Assembly: GCA_021613375.1 (NCBI GenBank)
Contig: CM038716.1
Coordinates: 10,477,897-10,541,896, forward strand
Direction of reading: 5' to 3'
Source of the DNA: Megaleporinus macrocephalus
Taxonomy: Eukaryota > Chordata > Actinopteri > Characiformes > Anostomidae
Length of the DNA: 64,000 bases
Position 1 is the first letter of the stretch. Every line of letters starts with the position of its first letter. Positions 23,142-34,831 of the stretch are shown here, in pieces. The notes under the pieces were generated by a model. It saw only the letters and a list, made by a program, of their open reading frames with translations, was not told where the DNA came from and made no database searches. Made by a program: the position numbers and the translations under genes.

Positions 23142-23368
23142 GTGTCTAAAATGGTCCTCGTTCCCTGTTCACTATGTGGACTGCTCTGTGTAAAACACTA
23201 TATACTATATACATCGGGTGGTCACTAGTTTTGCGGTGCATTGTGGGTAACGATGTAGTGAACTATATATGGAGTCTTAACTGTCCACTGAGAATTCGGA
23301 CAACAATACAAAATGACCGACACCCTGAATAGAACACTAAACGGTAAACAGGGTGTGATTTCAGACAC
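23142..23368. mobile_element. MITE with GTGTCTRAAAT inverted termini
   Basis: The left end is GTGTCTAAAATGGTCCTCG. The right end is CAGGGTGTGATTTCAGACAC, i.e. GTGTCTGAAATCACACC inverted. Length is about 227 bp with no coding capacity, and it includes TGCATTGTGGGTAACG. Typical of short fish DNA elements. Copy B: 54498-54724. Confidence 0.65.
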
Positions 23369-23589
23369 GCCCAGAGTATCGGGATGTATATCACATTCCA
23401 TACGGCTCACCCCATTTTAATAAGTTCTATGTGATTGGCTGAAACAGGGCCTCAGGTCCTCATGTGGATAGCAATACGAACACACACACACTAACACACA
23501 CTCCCAGACAACAAGCACAGAAAGTATCTGCTCGGTCAGCTCTCAGCGCAACACGTGACACGCCGCCAATTCACTATTTTTCACTACTT

Positions 23590-24149
23590 CCTCACTCTCT
23601 TTCACTCTCAGACACACACAATCTCTCTCTTTCTCTTCCTTTCGTTCACTCTCCCCTCTCTCTCCCTTTCACTATCTTCTCACTCTCTCTCTCTCTCTCA
23701 CAGACACAATCTCCTTTCTCTCTCTCACACTCCCTATCACCTCACTCTCTCTCTCTCACACAATCTCCTTTTCTCTCTCTCTCTCTTACTCACTTTGTTT
23801 CACTCTCCCCTCTCTCTCCCTTTCACTATCTTCTCACTCTCTCTCTCTCACAGACACAATCTCCTTTCTCTCTCTCATACTCCCTATCACCTCACTCTCT
23901 CTCACACACACAATCTCCTTTTCTCTCGCTTACTCACTTTGTTTCACTCTCCCATCTCTCTCTCTTTAACCATCTCCTCTCTCTTTCACTCTCTCACACA
24001 CACAATCTCCTCTCTCTCTCACACTCTCCCTATCACCTCACTCTCTCTCTCTCACACAATCTCCTTTTCTCTCTCTCTTACTCACTTTGTTTCACTCTCC
24101 CCTCTCTCTTTCTTTCACCATCTCCTCTCTCTCTTTCATTCTCTCTATG

Positions 24150-24190
<41 letters not shown>

Positions 24191-24219
24191 TTTTCTCTCT
24201 TTTTCTCTCACACAATCTT

Positions 24220-24263
<44 letters not shown>

Positions 24264-24285
24264 ACCATCTCCTCTGTCTCTTTCA

Positions 24286-24340
<55 letters not shown>

Positions 24341-24353
24341 ACCATCTCCTCTG

Positions 24354-24419
<66 letters not shown>

Positions 24420-24462
24420 ACCATCTCCTCTGTCTCTTTCATTCTCTCTCTCTCTCTCTATT
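23590..24462. repeat. CT-rich array with TTTCACCATCTCCTCT modules
   Basis: Pure (CT)n runs alternate with modules such as TTTCACCATCTCCTCTGTCT and ACACAATCTCCTTTTCTC. Several long frames on both strands are read-through. Copy B is about 600 bp longer, with whole modules duplicated. Confidence 0.95.
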
Positions 24463-24825
24463 GACACTGCAGTAAAGTGTGTCACTCTAAGGTGACGAAG
24501 CTCTATAAAGCAGGGATGAAGATCAATAAAGACATCTGCTCCTTCCCTCCACGCACTCTACTTCTCTTTCATTCTTCTCCTCCTCCTCCTCATCCCCAGA
24601 TCCTCATCTCTCAGCGGATCACCTATCAGACTCTGAGCAGCTGCTCGTCTGAACCCGGCGTGCTTCATATGGACACTGGCTTCTTCTCATCACTGCATAC
24701 AGTCAAATCTCATTTCAGCCCTATTTAATCTCCACTGCTCCTCACCCACCTCCGCCTACGAGCACAGCCGGGGCTTCATCAGTCTGCTGAGCACCTTCAC
24801 ACTGCCCAAGACCACATCCTTAAAA
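24463..24825. other. Unique GC-richer spacer
   Basis: Almost identical in copy B. An 83-codon plus-strand frame (24477-24728) is conserved between copies but is expected to be, given their near identity. It matches no family I know, and I find no splice context. Confidence 0.45.
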
Positions 24826-25582
24826 TAAACACCATCACCACTGAAAACATCACCACCACTATAAATATCATCACCACCACTGTAAACACCATCACCACCA
24901 CTGTAAACACCATCACCACCACTGTAAACACCATCACCACCACTATAAACACCATCACCACCACTGTAAACACCATCACCTCCACTGTAAACACCATCAC
25001 CACCACTGTAAACACCATCACCTCCACTGTAAACACCATCAACACCACTGTAAACACCATCACCTCCACTGTAAACACCATCACCTCCACTGTAAACACC
25101 ATCACCACCACTGTAAACACCATCACCTCCACTGTAAACACCATCACCACCACTGTAAACACCATCACCTCCACTGTAAACACCATCAACACCACTGTAA
25201 ACACCATCACCTCCACTGTAAACACCATCACCTCCACTGTAAACACCATCACCTCCACTGTAAACACCATCACCTCCACTGTAAACACCATCACCACCAC
25301 TGTAAACACCATCACCACCACTGTAAACACCATCACCTCCACTGTAAACACCATCACCTCCACTGTAAACATCATCACCACCACTGTAAACAACATCACC
25401 ACCACTGTAAACGCCATCACCACTGAAAACATCACCTCCACTGTAAACACCATCACCACCACTGTAAACACCATCACCACCAATGTAAACACCATCACCA
25501 CCACTGTAAACACCATCACCTCCACTGTAAACACCATCACCACCACTGTAAACACCATCACCACCACTGTAAACATCATCAA
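24826..25582. repeat. 21-bp minisatellite, ~36 units
   Basis: The unit is ACCATCACC(A/T)CCACTGTAAAC, period 21 bp. The period keeps two minus frames open (GVYSGGD and VFTVVVM repeats). The 284-residue frame starting MYMIRRGFFLDD is therefore an artefact of period. Copy B has about 42 units. Confidence 0.95.
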
Positions 25583-25967
25583 GAAAGAAGCCCCTCCTGA
25601 TCATATACACTAGTGTGCAGCAGGTTTAGTCACTTTGGAACGTTATTATATACAGAAAGCTCTTTGTTCCCGAGGGGAAGCTTTTATTTACTCAGTAAAC
25701 ACTTTATTATTTAATATTGTTCTTTTATGATTACATACATTTCTAACAGTATGACCGTATGTGAGAAAACACTTACAAAACCAAACACTCCATACTAGAG
25801 AAATAAAAACTATAATATTGTATGTAAACACACAATTTATATTAATTTACAGGTTTTTAAATGTTGTTGTTTTTTTTTAAATCACTTTTCAACCATTTAA
25901 AGAGTCACTATGAATTTAGAAGAATAGATAAGTTTAAAAAAACGAAGATACTCATGTTTGTGTAAAG
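25583..25967. other. Dispersed-repeat remnant
   Basis: ATACACTAGTGTGCAG...TTTAGTCACTTTGG resembles the degraded Tc1-type terminus TACAGTACTGTGCAAGTTTA found at 52703. 25735-25865 resembles 20330-20450. No gene. Confidence 0.4.
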
Positions 25968-26882
25968 GTGTTTCACTGCCCCAAGTGTGTGTTCACTGTT
26001 GTGTGTTTATGTGTGTGTTTCACTGCTCCCTAGTGCGTTTACTAGTGTGTGTGTGTGTTTATTAGTGTGTGTGTGTGTGTTAGTGTTTGTGTTTATTAGT
26101 GTGTGCGTGTGTGTGTTTGTTAGTGTGTGTGTATGTATGTGTTTATTAGTGTGTGTGTGTGTTTGTTTGTGTGTGTGTGTTTTTATCAGTGTGTGTGTGT
26201 TTATTAGTCTGTGTGTGTTTATTAGTCTGTGTGTGTTTATTAGTTTGTGTGTGTTTATTAGTTCGTGTGTGTATGTGTTTATTAGTGTGTGTTTATTAGT
26301 GTGTGTGTTCATTAGTGTGTGTGTGTGTTCATTAGTGTCTGTGTGTGTGTTTATTAGTGTGTGTGTGTGTGTTTATTAGTGTGTGTGTGTGTTTATGTGT
26401 TTATTAGTGTGTGTGTGTTCATTAGTGTGTGTGTGTGTGTTTATTAGTGTGTGTGTGTGTTTATTAGTGTGTGTGTGTGTGTTTATTAGTGTGTACGTAT
26501 GTGTTTATTAGTGTGTGTGTGTGTGTTTATTAGTGTGTGTGTTTGTGTTTATTAGTCTGTGTTTGTTATTATTAAAGTGTGTGTGCATTCGTGTGTGTGT
26601 GTTTATTAGTGTGCGTGTGTGTTTATTAGTGTTTGTGTGTGTTTATTAGTGTTTGTGTGTGTTTATTAGTGTGTATGTGTGTTTATTAGTGTGTGTGTGT
26701 GTTTATTAGTGTTTGTGTGTATGTGTTTATTAGTGTGTGTGTGTGTATGTGTGTTTATTAGTGTTTGTGTGTGTGTATATGTGTTTATTAGTGTGTGTGT
26801 GTGTTTATTAGTGTTTGTGTGTATGTGTTTATTAGTGTGTGTGTGTATGTGTGTTTATTAGTGTTTGTGTGTGTGTGTGTTT

Positions 26883-26918
<36 letters not shown>

Positions 26919-26992
26919 ATTAGTGTGTGTGTGTATGTGTTTATTAGTGGTTGTGTGTGTGTGTTTATTAGTGTGTGTGTGTGTGTTTTTTA

Positions 26993-27037
<45 letters not shown>

Positions 27038-27205
27038 ATTAGTGTGTGTGTGTGTATGTGTTTATTAATGTGTGCATTTTTTAATAGTGTGTGTGTGTGT
27101 ATATGTGTGTTTATTAGTGTGTGTGTGTGGTTGTTTTGCTGCACAGATGGGTTAAATGTGGAGGTCAAATTCCCTTGTGTGTAACACACATGGTAAATAA
27201 TTCTA
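25968..27205 (+). repeat. GT-rich array expanded inside a SINE
   Basis: The array is made of GTTTATTAGTGTGTGTGTGT-like units with variants (GTATGT, GTTTGT). Its left border is TTTCACTGCCCCAAGTGTGT and TTCACTGTTG. Its right border (27138-27205) is GCTGCACAGATGGGTTAAAT, GTGGAGGTCAAATTCCCTTG and TGGTAAATAATTC. These borders are the two sides of the tail region of a common fish SINE, in which a short GT/TTCACT tract normally separates them. Copy B lacks about 250 bp of it. 27206-27599 is plain intron. Confidence 0.8.
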
Positions 27206-27599
27206 AATTCTAAAATTCTCTTGTTGAGTAAGTACAGCGTCTCCTAACACAACAACACAACCAAAACAACCACCACCTGATTCAGAACAAACGCGCTCCA
27301 TCAGTCAGATTACTCAGTAAATTCACCTACAAGATCAATCAGTATTGATTCCTTTTGATGACTTCTCCAATAATCAAATAATAAGAACATTATCATGTTA
27401 ACGTTTTAATATAAAAAATTAATTACTGGATTAACTGTTCAAATTCAGCTCATTAATATAATCAACTACAGTCTGAAGGTATCACCTCCCGCTCAGTGTC
27501 TTAACTCCGGGGGTCTGAAAACCCACATTCTGTGTGGTCAGTTTAAACACCAGCACGTTCCACTTTTCAGTTAATGCCGAATGTGAAGCCGGTGCTCAC

Positions 27600-27711
27600 C
27601 TGTCGCAGGTACAGGCCACCAGTAAGCTCAGCAGGTTGTAGATGATGAAGGTGAAGATGACCGCAGTGATAGTTCCGCGTGGGATGGCATAACTCGGGTT
27701 CTTCAGGTCAC
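27600..27711 (-). CDS. slc12a9: SLC12A9-like cotransporter, internal exon (copy A)
   Basis: A 112-bp exon encoding part of a cation-chloride cotransporter (SLC12) transmembrane domain. The acceptor is TTTCAG (27717-27712) and the donor is GTGAGC (27599-27594). It begins by completing a Gly codon split with the exon at 29018, then reads [17 protein letters not shown] and continues through a hydrophobic membrane helix to ACTCD. It ends with two bases of the next codon. SLC12A9 proteins have ELKDPSRAIPLGTI...FTCDR at this point, which fits better than SLC12A8 or the KCC/NKCC group. SLC12A9 is an atypical family member with debated transport function. No later exon is recognisable between here and 4520. 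Confidence 0.82.
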
Positions 27712-27714
27712 CTG

Positions 27715-27715
<1 letters not shown>

Positions 27716-27751
<36 letters not shown>
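27716..27751. repeat. (CA)n microsatellite
   Basis: It lies within 5 bases of the exon edge, so it forms the polypyrimidine side of the acceptor on the minus strand (GT-rich). Two repeat units longer in copy B. Confidence 0.95.
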
Positions 27752-27859
27752 ATCGTTACATGCCTAACTTAATACTTTAATTAAACTAACTAATACTCAC
27801 TAATAATTCTATATAACTAATATTTATAATCAGCTTAGCACAAAACATACAATCACATA

Positions 27860-28144
27860 TTATACAAGTATATAACTACAAGTTTATAATTACAAACATG
27901 TAACCAGAAGTACATAACCAACTATACTGAACCAGAAGTACAGAAAACATGTATAACTAGAAGTATATACGCATGCTGTACATATCCTAATATATAATAT
28001 ATAATATATAATATATATAAGTGTATAAATAAAGGTATATAACTAGAAGTTCATACCTAAAAGTATATAAACAAAAATTTATAAGTAAATGTATATAATC
28101 AAGACAGAATTATGTAATCGGAAGTATATAAATACAAATATGTA

Positions 28145-28146
<2 letters not shown>
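27860..28146. repeat. Degenerate AAGTATATAACNAG repeats in the intron
   Basis: CAAGTATATAACTACAAG, CCAGAAGTACATAACC, CTAGAAGTATATACG and similar phrases are scattered relatives of the 14-bp unit that fills 29578-31205, on the other side of the upstream exon. Confidence 0.7.

Positions 28147-28148
<2 letters not shown>

Positions 28149-28196
<48 letters not shown>
28149..28196. repeat. (CA)n microsatellite
   Basis: Uninterrupted CA dinucleotides inside the intron; longer in copy B (60008-60066). 28197-28269 is plain sequence. Confidence 0.95.
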
Positions 28197-28197
<1 letters not shown>

Positions 28198-28269
28198 GCA
28201 GAAATCTTTATATGACGACCTTTGAACTCCTCTGTCAAACAAGCAGTAATAATATTTACATGTTACAGG

Positions 28270-29011
<742 letters not shown>

Positions 29012-29017
29012 CCTCAC

Positions 29018-29125
29018 CTGAAATATTGGAGCCCGCCATGATTCCTGTGCAGCCGTTGAACATCACGGCGAAGACCGTGGCGAAGGACATCATCGTCCCC
29101 GTCGTGTAGTCCACCGTATACGCAG
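29018..29125 (-). CDS. slc12a9: SLC12A9-like cotransporter, upstream exon (copy A)
   Basis: A 108-bp exon with acceptor GTTCAG (29131-29126) and donor GTGAGG (29017-29012). It contributes two bases of a split codon, then reads [20 protein letters not shown] and [14 protein letters not shown]. It ends with the first base of the Gly codon completed at 27711. [15 protein letters not shown] is diagnostic of the SLC12A9 branch; the corresponding stretch of SLC12A8 reads quite differently. Together the two exons give about 72 residues of continuous transporter core. Upstream exons would lie to the right and are not found in the window. Confidence 0.85.
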
Positions 29126-29129
29126 CTGA

Positions 29130-29168
29130 ACACAAACAAACAAACAAACAAACAAACAAACAAACAAA
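29130..29168. repeat. (CAAA)n microsatellite
   Basis: About nine CAAA units directly upstream of the exon on the minus strand. There (TTTG)n forms the T-rich tract before the acceptor. Confidence 0.95.
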
Positions 29169-29577
29169 GACAAGAAACATGTTGTGTTTAATCTCTGATC
29201 TGCTTAACAGTGACGTGTGATCTATAACTCTACCTGAGATCAGTTCTCACTGGGCGTACCCTGGTCACCGGATCGGAACTGGATCGGATTTGAATACAGG
29301 TCCCCAGATCTTCACCCAGACCCCGGATCTTCAGTCCTGAGCCACCGTACTGATGTATGCTAATGAGCTCCTGCTCTGACCGGCGGTCAGTGATCAAACG
29401 GCAGGCTGAGTCGAAATCCACAACAAACTGTGAAGTTCAGACGGAATTCCTCAGGAATGCGGGAAAAGCAAACTTCCGCCTCCGTGAGAGCCTCGTGCAG
29501 AGCTAATGAGCTCCAGCTACAAACAACACTCCACGACCTCAGCATGAACTGCTGGAGCTAAACGGCAAAGGGCTATA
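29169..29577. other. Intron sequence, no further exon recognised
   Basis: GC-richer with a 63-codon minus frame (29230-29421). Its translation does not resemble the SLC12A9 segment expected upstream of this exon and it lacks convincing splice sites, so I do not call it coding. Confidence 0.5.
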
Positions 29578-31205
29578 GCTACAAGTACCAGAAGTATACA
29601 ACTGCAAGTATAGAACCAGAAGCATATAACTGCAAGTATATAACCAGAAACAAAAAACTGCAAGTATAGAACCAGAAGTATATAACCAGAAGTATATAAC
29701 CGCAAGTATATAACCAGAAACAAAAAACTGCAAGTATAGAACCAGAGGTATATAACCAGAGGTATAGAACCAGAAGTATATAACCAGAAGCATATAACTG
29801 CAAGTATATAACCAGAAACAAAAAACTGCAAGTATATAACCAGAAGTATATAACTGCAAGTATATAACCAGAAACAAAAAACTGCAAGTATAGAACCAGA
29901 GGTATATAACCAGAGGTATATAACCAGAAGTATATAATCAGAAACAAAAAACTGCAAGTATATAACCAGAAGTATATAATCAGAAGTATATAACTGCAAG
30001 TATATAACCAGAAACAAAAAACTGCAAGTATAGAACCAGAGGTATATAACCAGAGGTATATAACCAGAAGTATATAATCAGAAGTATATAACCGCAAGTA
30101 TATAACCAGAAACAAAAAACTGCAAGTATATAACCAGAAGTATATAATCAGAAGTATATAACTGCAAGTATATAACCAGAAACAAAAAACTGCAAGTATA
30201 GAACCAGAGGTATATAACCAGAGGTATATAACCAGAAGTATATAATCAGAAGTATATAACTGCAAGTATATAACCAGAAACAAAAAACTGCAAGTATAGA
30301 ACCAGAGGTATATAACCAGAAGTATATAACCGCAAGTATATAACCAGAAGTACATAATCAGAAGCATATAACCGCAAGTATATAACCAGAAACAAAAAAC
30401 TGCAAGTATATAACCAGAAGTATATAATCAGAAGTATATAACTGCAAGTATATAACCAGAAACAAAAAACTGCAAGTATAGAACCAGAGGTATATAACCA
30501 GAGGTATATAACCAGAAGTATATAACCAGAAGTATATAACCGCAAGTATATAACCAGAAGTATACAACTGCAAGTATATAACCAGAAGTATATAATCAGA
30601 AGCATATAACTGCAAGTATATAACCAGAAACAAAAAAATGCAAGTATATAACCAGAGGTATATAACCAGAAGTCTATAACCAGAAACAAAAAACTGCAAG
30701 TATATAACCAGAAGTATATAACTGCAAGTATATAACCAGAAGTATATAACTGCAAGTATATAACTGCAAGTATATATCCAGAAGTATACAACTGCAAGTA
30801 TATAACCAGAAGTATATAACTGCAAGTATATAACCAGAAGTATATAACTGCAAGTATATAACCAGAAGTATATAACTGCAAGTATATAACTGCAAGTATA
30901 TAACCGCAAGTATATAACTGCAAGTATATAACCAGAAGTATATAACTGCAAGTATATAACCAGAAGTATATAACTGCAAGTATATAACCAGAAGTATATA
31001 ACTGCAAGTATATAACCAGAAGTATATAACCAGAAGTATATAACCAGAAGTATATAACTGCAAGTATATAACCAGAAGTATATAACCAGAAGTATATAAC
31101 CAGAAGTATATAACTGCAAGTATATAACTGCAAGTATATAACTGCAAGTATATAACTGCAAGTATATAACCAGAAGTATATAACCAGAAGTATACAATCA
31201 GAAGC
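29578..31205. repeat. 14-bp minisatellite, >100 units
   Basis: AAGTATATAACCAG and AAGTATATAACTGC units of 14 bp, with longer composite blocks containing AAACAAAAAACTGC. Three units make 42 bp, so every minus frame reads as hydrophobic YILLVIYFWLYTSG-type repeats. They look like membrane proteins but are artefacts. It lies in the intron upstream of the exon at 29018. Copy B is about 400 bp shorter. Confidence 0.95.
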
Positions 31206-31237
31206 AGGAGATGGAGGAAGTGGGTAAAGAATAATAA

Positions 31238-31313
31238 TCGGTATCGGCTACTGGCTGGTCGCGCTGAAAGGTGATCGTAATCGGCCTCAAAAACGCTGAT
31301 CATTCCATCTCTA
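31238..31313 (-). mobile_element. hAT-type element terminal fragment
   Basis: CGGTATCGGCTACTGGCTGG through GGCCTCAAAAACGCTGATCA to TTCCATCTCTA is the same terminus as at 16836. AGGAGATGGAGGAAG at 31206 might be the remains of the other end of a nearly empty copy, but this is weak. Confidence 0.7.
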
Positions 31314-31526
31314 ATTAATATTATAGATACATAACAATAATGCAGCAGGAAACCTCAACCAATCAGATTTCAGGTTTCGTTTATTATCACTACAGTGTAT
31401 CACCTAAATATAGAACACTCATCATCAGTCAGCATCGTTAATATTTAAACAGGACGTTGTGTGTTTTACTGCTCTTGCCGGATCTGTTATGACTTTATTA
31501 CCCCATAACATACCACCACCGCACTG

Positions 31527-31560
31527 ACGAGGGGCAGCGAGGGGCAGCGAGGGGCAGCTG
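31527..31560. repeat. 10-bp GAGGGGCAGC triplication
   Basis: Three perfect units of CGAGGGGCAG, G-rich. Same in copy B (62986-63016). The rest of 31314-31683 is plain intron or intergenic DNA. Confidence 0.9.
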
Positions 31561-31683
31561 TGTATACTAAAAACTGGGTTATTTGCATATTACACCCTCT
31601 GTTGTGTGTCTATGCTCCGTACAGTCCTGTGTAATGTGCTGCTGTTGTGTTTGTGAGGTTCCACACTTTATTCAAGTAAATTA

Positions 31684-33000
31684 AAATAACACACACATAC
31701 ACAGACAAAATCACACACACACACACACTCACAAATAACCCACAAACACACACACTACTAACAAACACACAAACACACACTTGCTCATCCACTCACAAAT
31801 AACACACACACACACACGAGTAACAAACACACACAAACACACACTTGCTCATCCACACAAAAATAACACACACACACTAATAACACACGCAAACACAAAT
31901 AACACACACACAAATAACACACACACACTCGCAAATAACACACACACAGACACACTAGTAAAAAACACACACACACTCACAAATAACACACACCCTAGTA
32001 ACAAACACACACACACTCACAAATGACACACACACACAAAATAACACATACATACACAAATAACACACACAAAATAACACACACAAACACAAATAACACA
32101 CACACACACACACTAGTAACAAACACACTTGCTCATCCACACACAAATAACACACACACACTAGTAACACACACACAAACACATTTGCTCATCCACACAC
32201 AAATAACACACACACACACACACCAGTAACACACACACAAACACACTTGCTCATCCACACAAAAATAACACACACACACACTAATAACACACGCGAACAC
32301 ACACACACCCACACACTCATAACACACACGCAAACACATACTAATAACAAACACACACACACAAACATACTCTCGCTCATCCACACACAAATAACACAAA
32401 CACACACTAATAACACACACACACAAACACACACACACACTAGTAACACACACACGCAAACACACACACACTAGTAACACACACACGCAAACACACACTT
32501 GCTCATCCACACACAAATAACACACACACAAACACACACACTAATAACACACGCACTAGTAACACACACACGCAAACACATACTCGCGAATCCACATACA
32601 AATAACACACACACACACACTAATAACACACACACAAACACACATAAGACACACATAAGACACACACACACACACAAGTAACACAAACACTAGTAACACA
32701 CACGCAAACACACACTTGCGAATCCACATACAAATAACACACACACACAAATAACACACACACACTAGTAACATACACACACACACACAAACACACTTGC
32801 TCATCCACACACAAATAACACACACACACACACACACTAGTAACACACACACAAACACAATTGCTCATCCACACACAAATAACACACACACTAACACACG
32901 CAAACACACACACACACACAGACACACACACACACACTAATAACACACACACAAACACACACACACACACACACACACTAATAACACACACACAAACACA
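31684..33000. repeat. CA-rich higher-order array, truncated by gap
   Basis: ACACACACTAGTAAC, TTGCTCATCCACACACAAAT and AACACACACACAAACAC modules recur with a loose period of about 55-65 bp. Both strands are open for long stretches (CVCVLLVCVCV or THTNNTHT), which is read-through. The array runs into the assembly gap. Confidence 0.95.
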
Positions 33001-34000
33001 NNNNNNNNNNNNNNNNNNNNNNNNNNNNNNNNNNNNNNNNNNNNNNNNNNNNNNNNNNNNNNNNNNNNNNNNNNNNNNNNNNNNNNNNNNNNNNNNNNNN
33101 NNNNNNNNNNNNNNNNNNNNNNNNNNNNNNNNNNNNNNNNNNNNNNNNNNNNNNNNNNNNNNNNNNNNNNNNNNNNNNNNNNNNNNNNNNNNNNNNNNNN
33201 NNNNNNNNNNNNNNNNNNNNNNNNNNNNNNNNNNNNNNNNNNNNNNNNNNNNNNNNNNNNNNNNNNNNNNNNNNNNNNNNNNNNNNNNNNNNNNNNNNNN
33301 NNNNNNNNNNNNNNNNNNNNNNNNNNNNNNNNNNNNNNNNNNNNNNNNNNNNNNNNNNNNNNNNNNNNNNNNNNNNNNNNNNNNNNNNNNNNNNNNNNNN
33401 NNNNNNNNNNNNNNNNNNNNNNNNNNNNNNNNNNNNNNNNNNNNNNNNNNNNNNNNNNNNNNNNNNNNNNNNNNNNNNNNNNNNNNNNNNNNNNNNNNNN
33501 NNNNNNNNNNNNNNNNNNNNNNNNNNNNNNNNNNNNNNNNNNNNNNNNNNNNNNNNNNNNNNNNNNNNNNNNNNNNNNNNNNNNNNNNNNNNNNNNNNNN
33601 NNNNNNNNNNNNNNNNNNNNNNNNNNNNNNNNNNNNNNNNNNNNNNNNNNNNNNNNNNNNNNNNNNNNNNNNNNNNNNNNNNNNNNNNNNNNNNNNNNNN
33701 NNNNNNNNNNNNNNNNNNNNNNNNNNNNNNNNNNNNNNNNNNNNNNNNNNNNNNNNNNNNNNNNNNNNNNNNNNNNNNNNNNNNNNNNNNNNNNNNNNNN
33801 NNNNNNNNNNNNNNNNNNNNNNNNNNNNNNNNNNNNNNNNNNNNNNNNNNNNNNNNNNNNNNNNNNNNNNNNNNNNNNNNNNNNNNNNNNNNNNNNNNNN
33901 NNNNNNNNNNNNNNNNNNNNNNNNNNNNNNNNNNNNNNNNNNNNNNNNNNNNNNNNNNNNNNNNNNNNNNNNNNNNNNNNNNNNNNNNNNNNNNNNNNNN
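33001..34000. other. Assembly gap of exactly 1000 N
   Basis: A round-number gap, most likely a placeholder of unknown true size. It separates copy A from copy B. Frames drawn across it are meaningless. Confidence 0.99.
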
Positions 34001-34197
34001 CAAGAAGGAAGCTTTCATTCTGATCCAAACGTTTCTCACTTCCTCATATTTGAGGCGAGCCGCTGAGGCGCTTGTCGTAATGTATGAGTTTTGGCTGGAA
34101 ATGTCCTTTAAGCCTCGCTCAGTCATATCAGTCTTGCTCCAATTGTGGGGCTCCTGCTCGACACGGGTGCAGCGAGAGAAAACAGTAAGCCTGTGCG

Positions 34198-34245
<48 letters not shown>

Positions 34246-34515
34246 GCCGACTGCTGCCAGCACGCGGGAGACGCTGCCATCTACCGGCGGCTCCGGGTAC
34301 CGCCGGCAAAATCCCCTCCTCATCTTCTTTCATAAAACAATCAAAATTAAGGGAATCTCTGTCATTTTTCCCCCTCCGCTCCCGAGAGGACGGATCATTA
34401 AAGCTTAATCGCCGTCCTCGTTTATGACACCCCCCGTCGCCATGGCGACCGGCGCAGGATCTCCGCGCCGATCGCCGCCTGACATTCCGCCGCACCGCTG
34501 ATGAGACGTTGACTG
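34001..34515. promoter_or_regulatory. CpG-rich island, candidate promoter (copy B)
   Basis: Counterpart of 4520-5035. It includes the (GA)n run at 34199-34243, the CTCF-like motif (34273-34287, minus) and the GTCGCCATGGCGAC palindrome (34436-34449). The C-run before the palindrome is shorter than in copy A. 34516-34831 has nothing recognisable. Confidence 0.5.
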
Positions 34516-34831
34516 ATGGCTTTAATAAAAAAACGTACGATTTTTAATATCTAATATTTTATCTCGACTAATTGAATCCCACTAATCAACTCGAAACCTT
34601 TCTCTCGACGCTCCTTTTTTTCCGAATTCCAGCCCATCTCGTCACCCTGCAGACACCTGTGCCGTCTAATCAATCACTCAAAACGAGCGATGAGTCAGAG
34701 GCACCTTTACTTCACCGAGGAGAACATAGTGGCATTTACAAACACCTCCTAAGTGACCCGTTTTTAATGCCTGGAGCAACCTGGGCTTCGGTACCTTGCA
34801 CGTGTCTTTCTTTAGTTCGCAACTTTTTAGT

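Noticed and set aside
24756..25610. 284-residue GVYSGGD-repeat protein
   Set aside because: Read-through of a 21-bp minisatellite; unit number differs between copies and a parallel frame is equally open.
29230..29421. Additional SLC12A9 exon upstream of 29018
   Set aside because: Its translation does not resemble the transporter, and no good acceptor/donor pair fits the phase.
29517..31303. Long hydrophobic frames that look like multi-pass membrane proteins
   Set aside because: They are translations of the AAGTATATAACCAG repeat in an intron; several overlapping frames give similar hydrophobic strings.
31684..33000. Z-DNA or regulatory meaning of the CA-rich array
   Set aside because: CA/GT tracts can form Z-DNA, but nothing in this sequence distinguishes it from ordinary microsatellite expansion.
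32861..34495. Frames spanning the N gap
   Set aside because: They consist mostly of unknown bases joined across an assembly gap.
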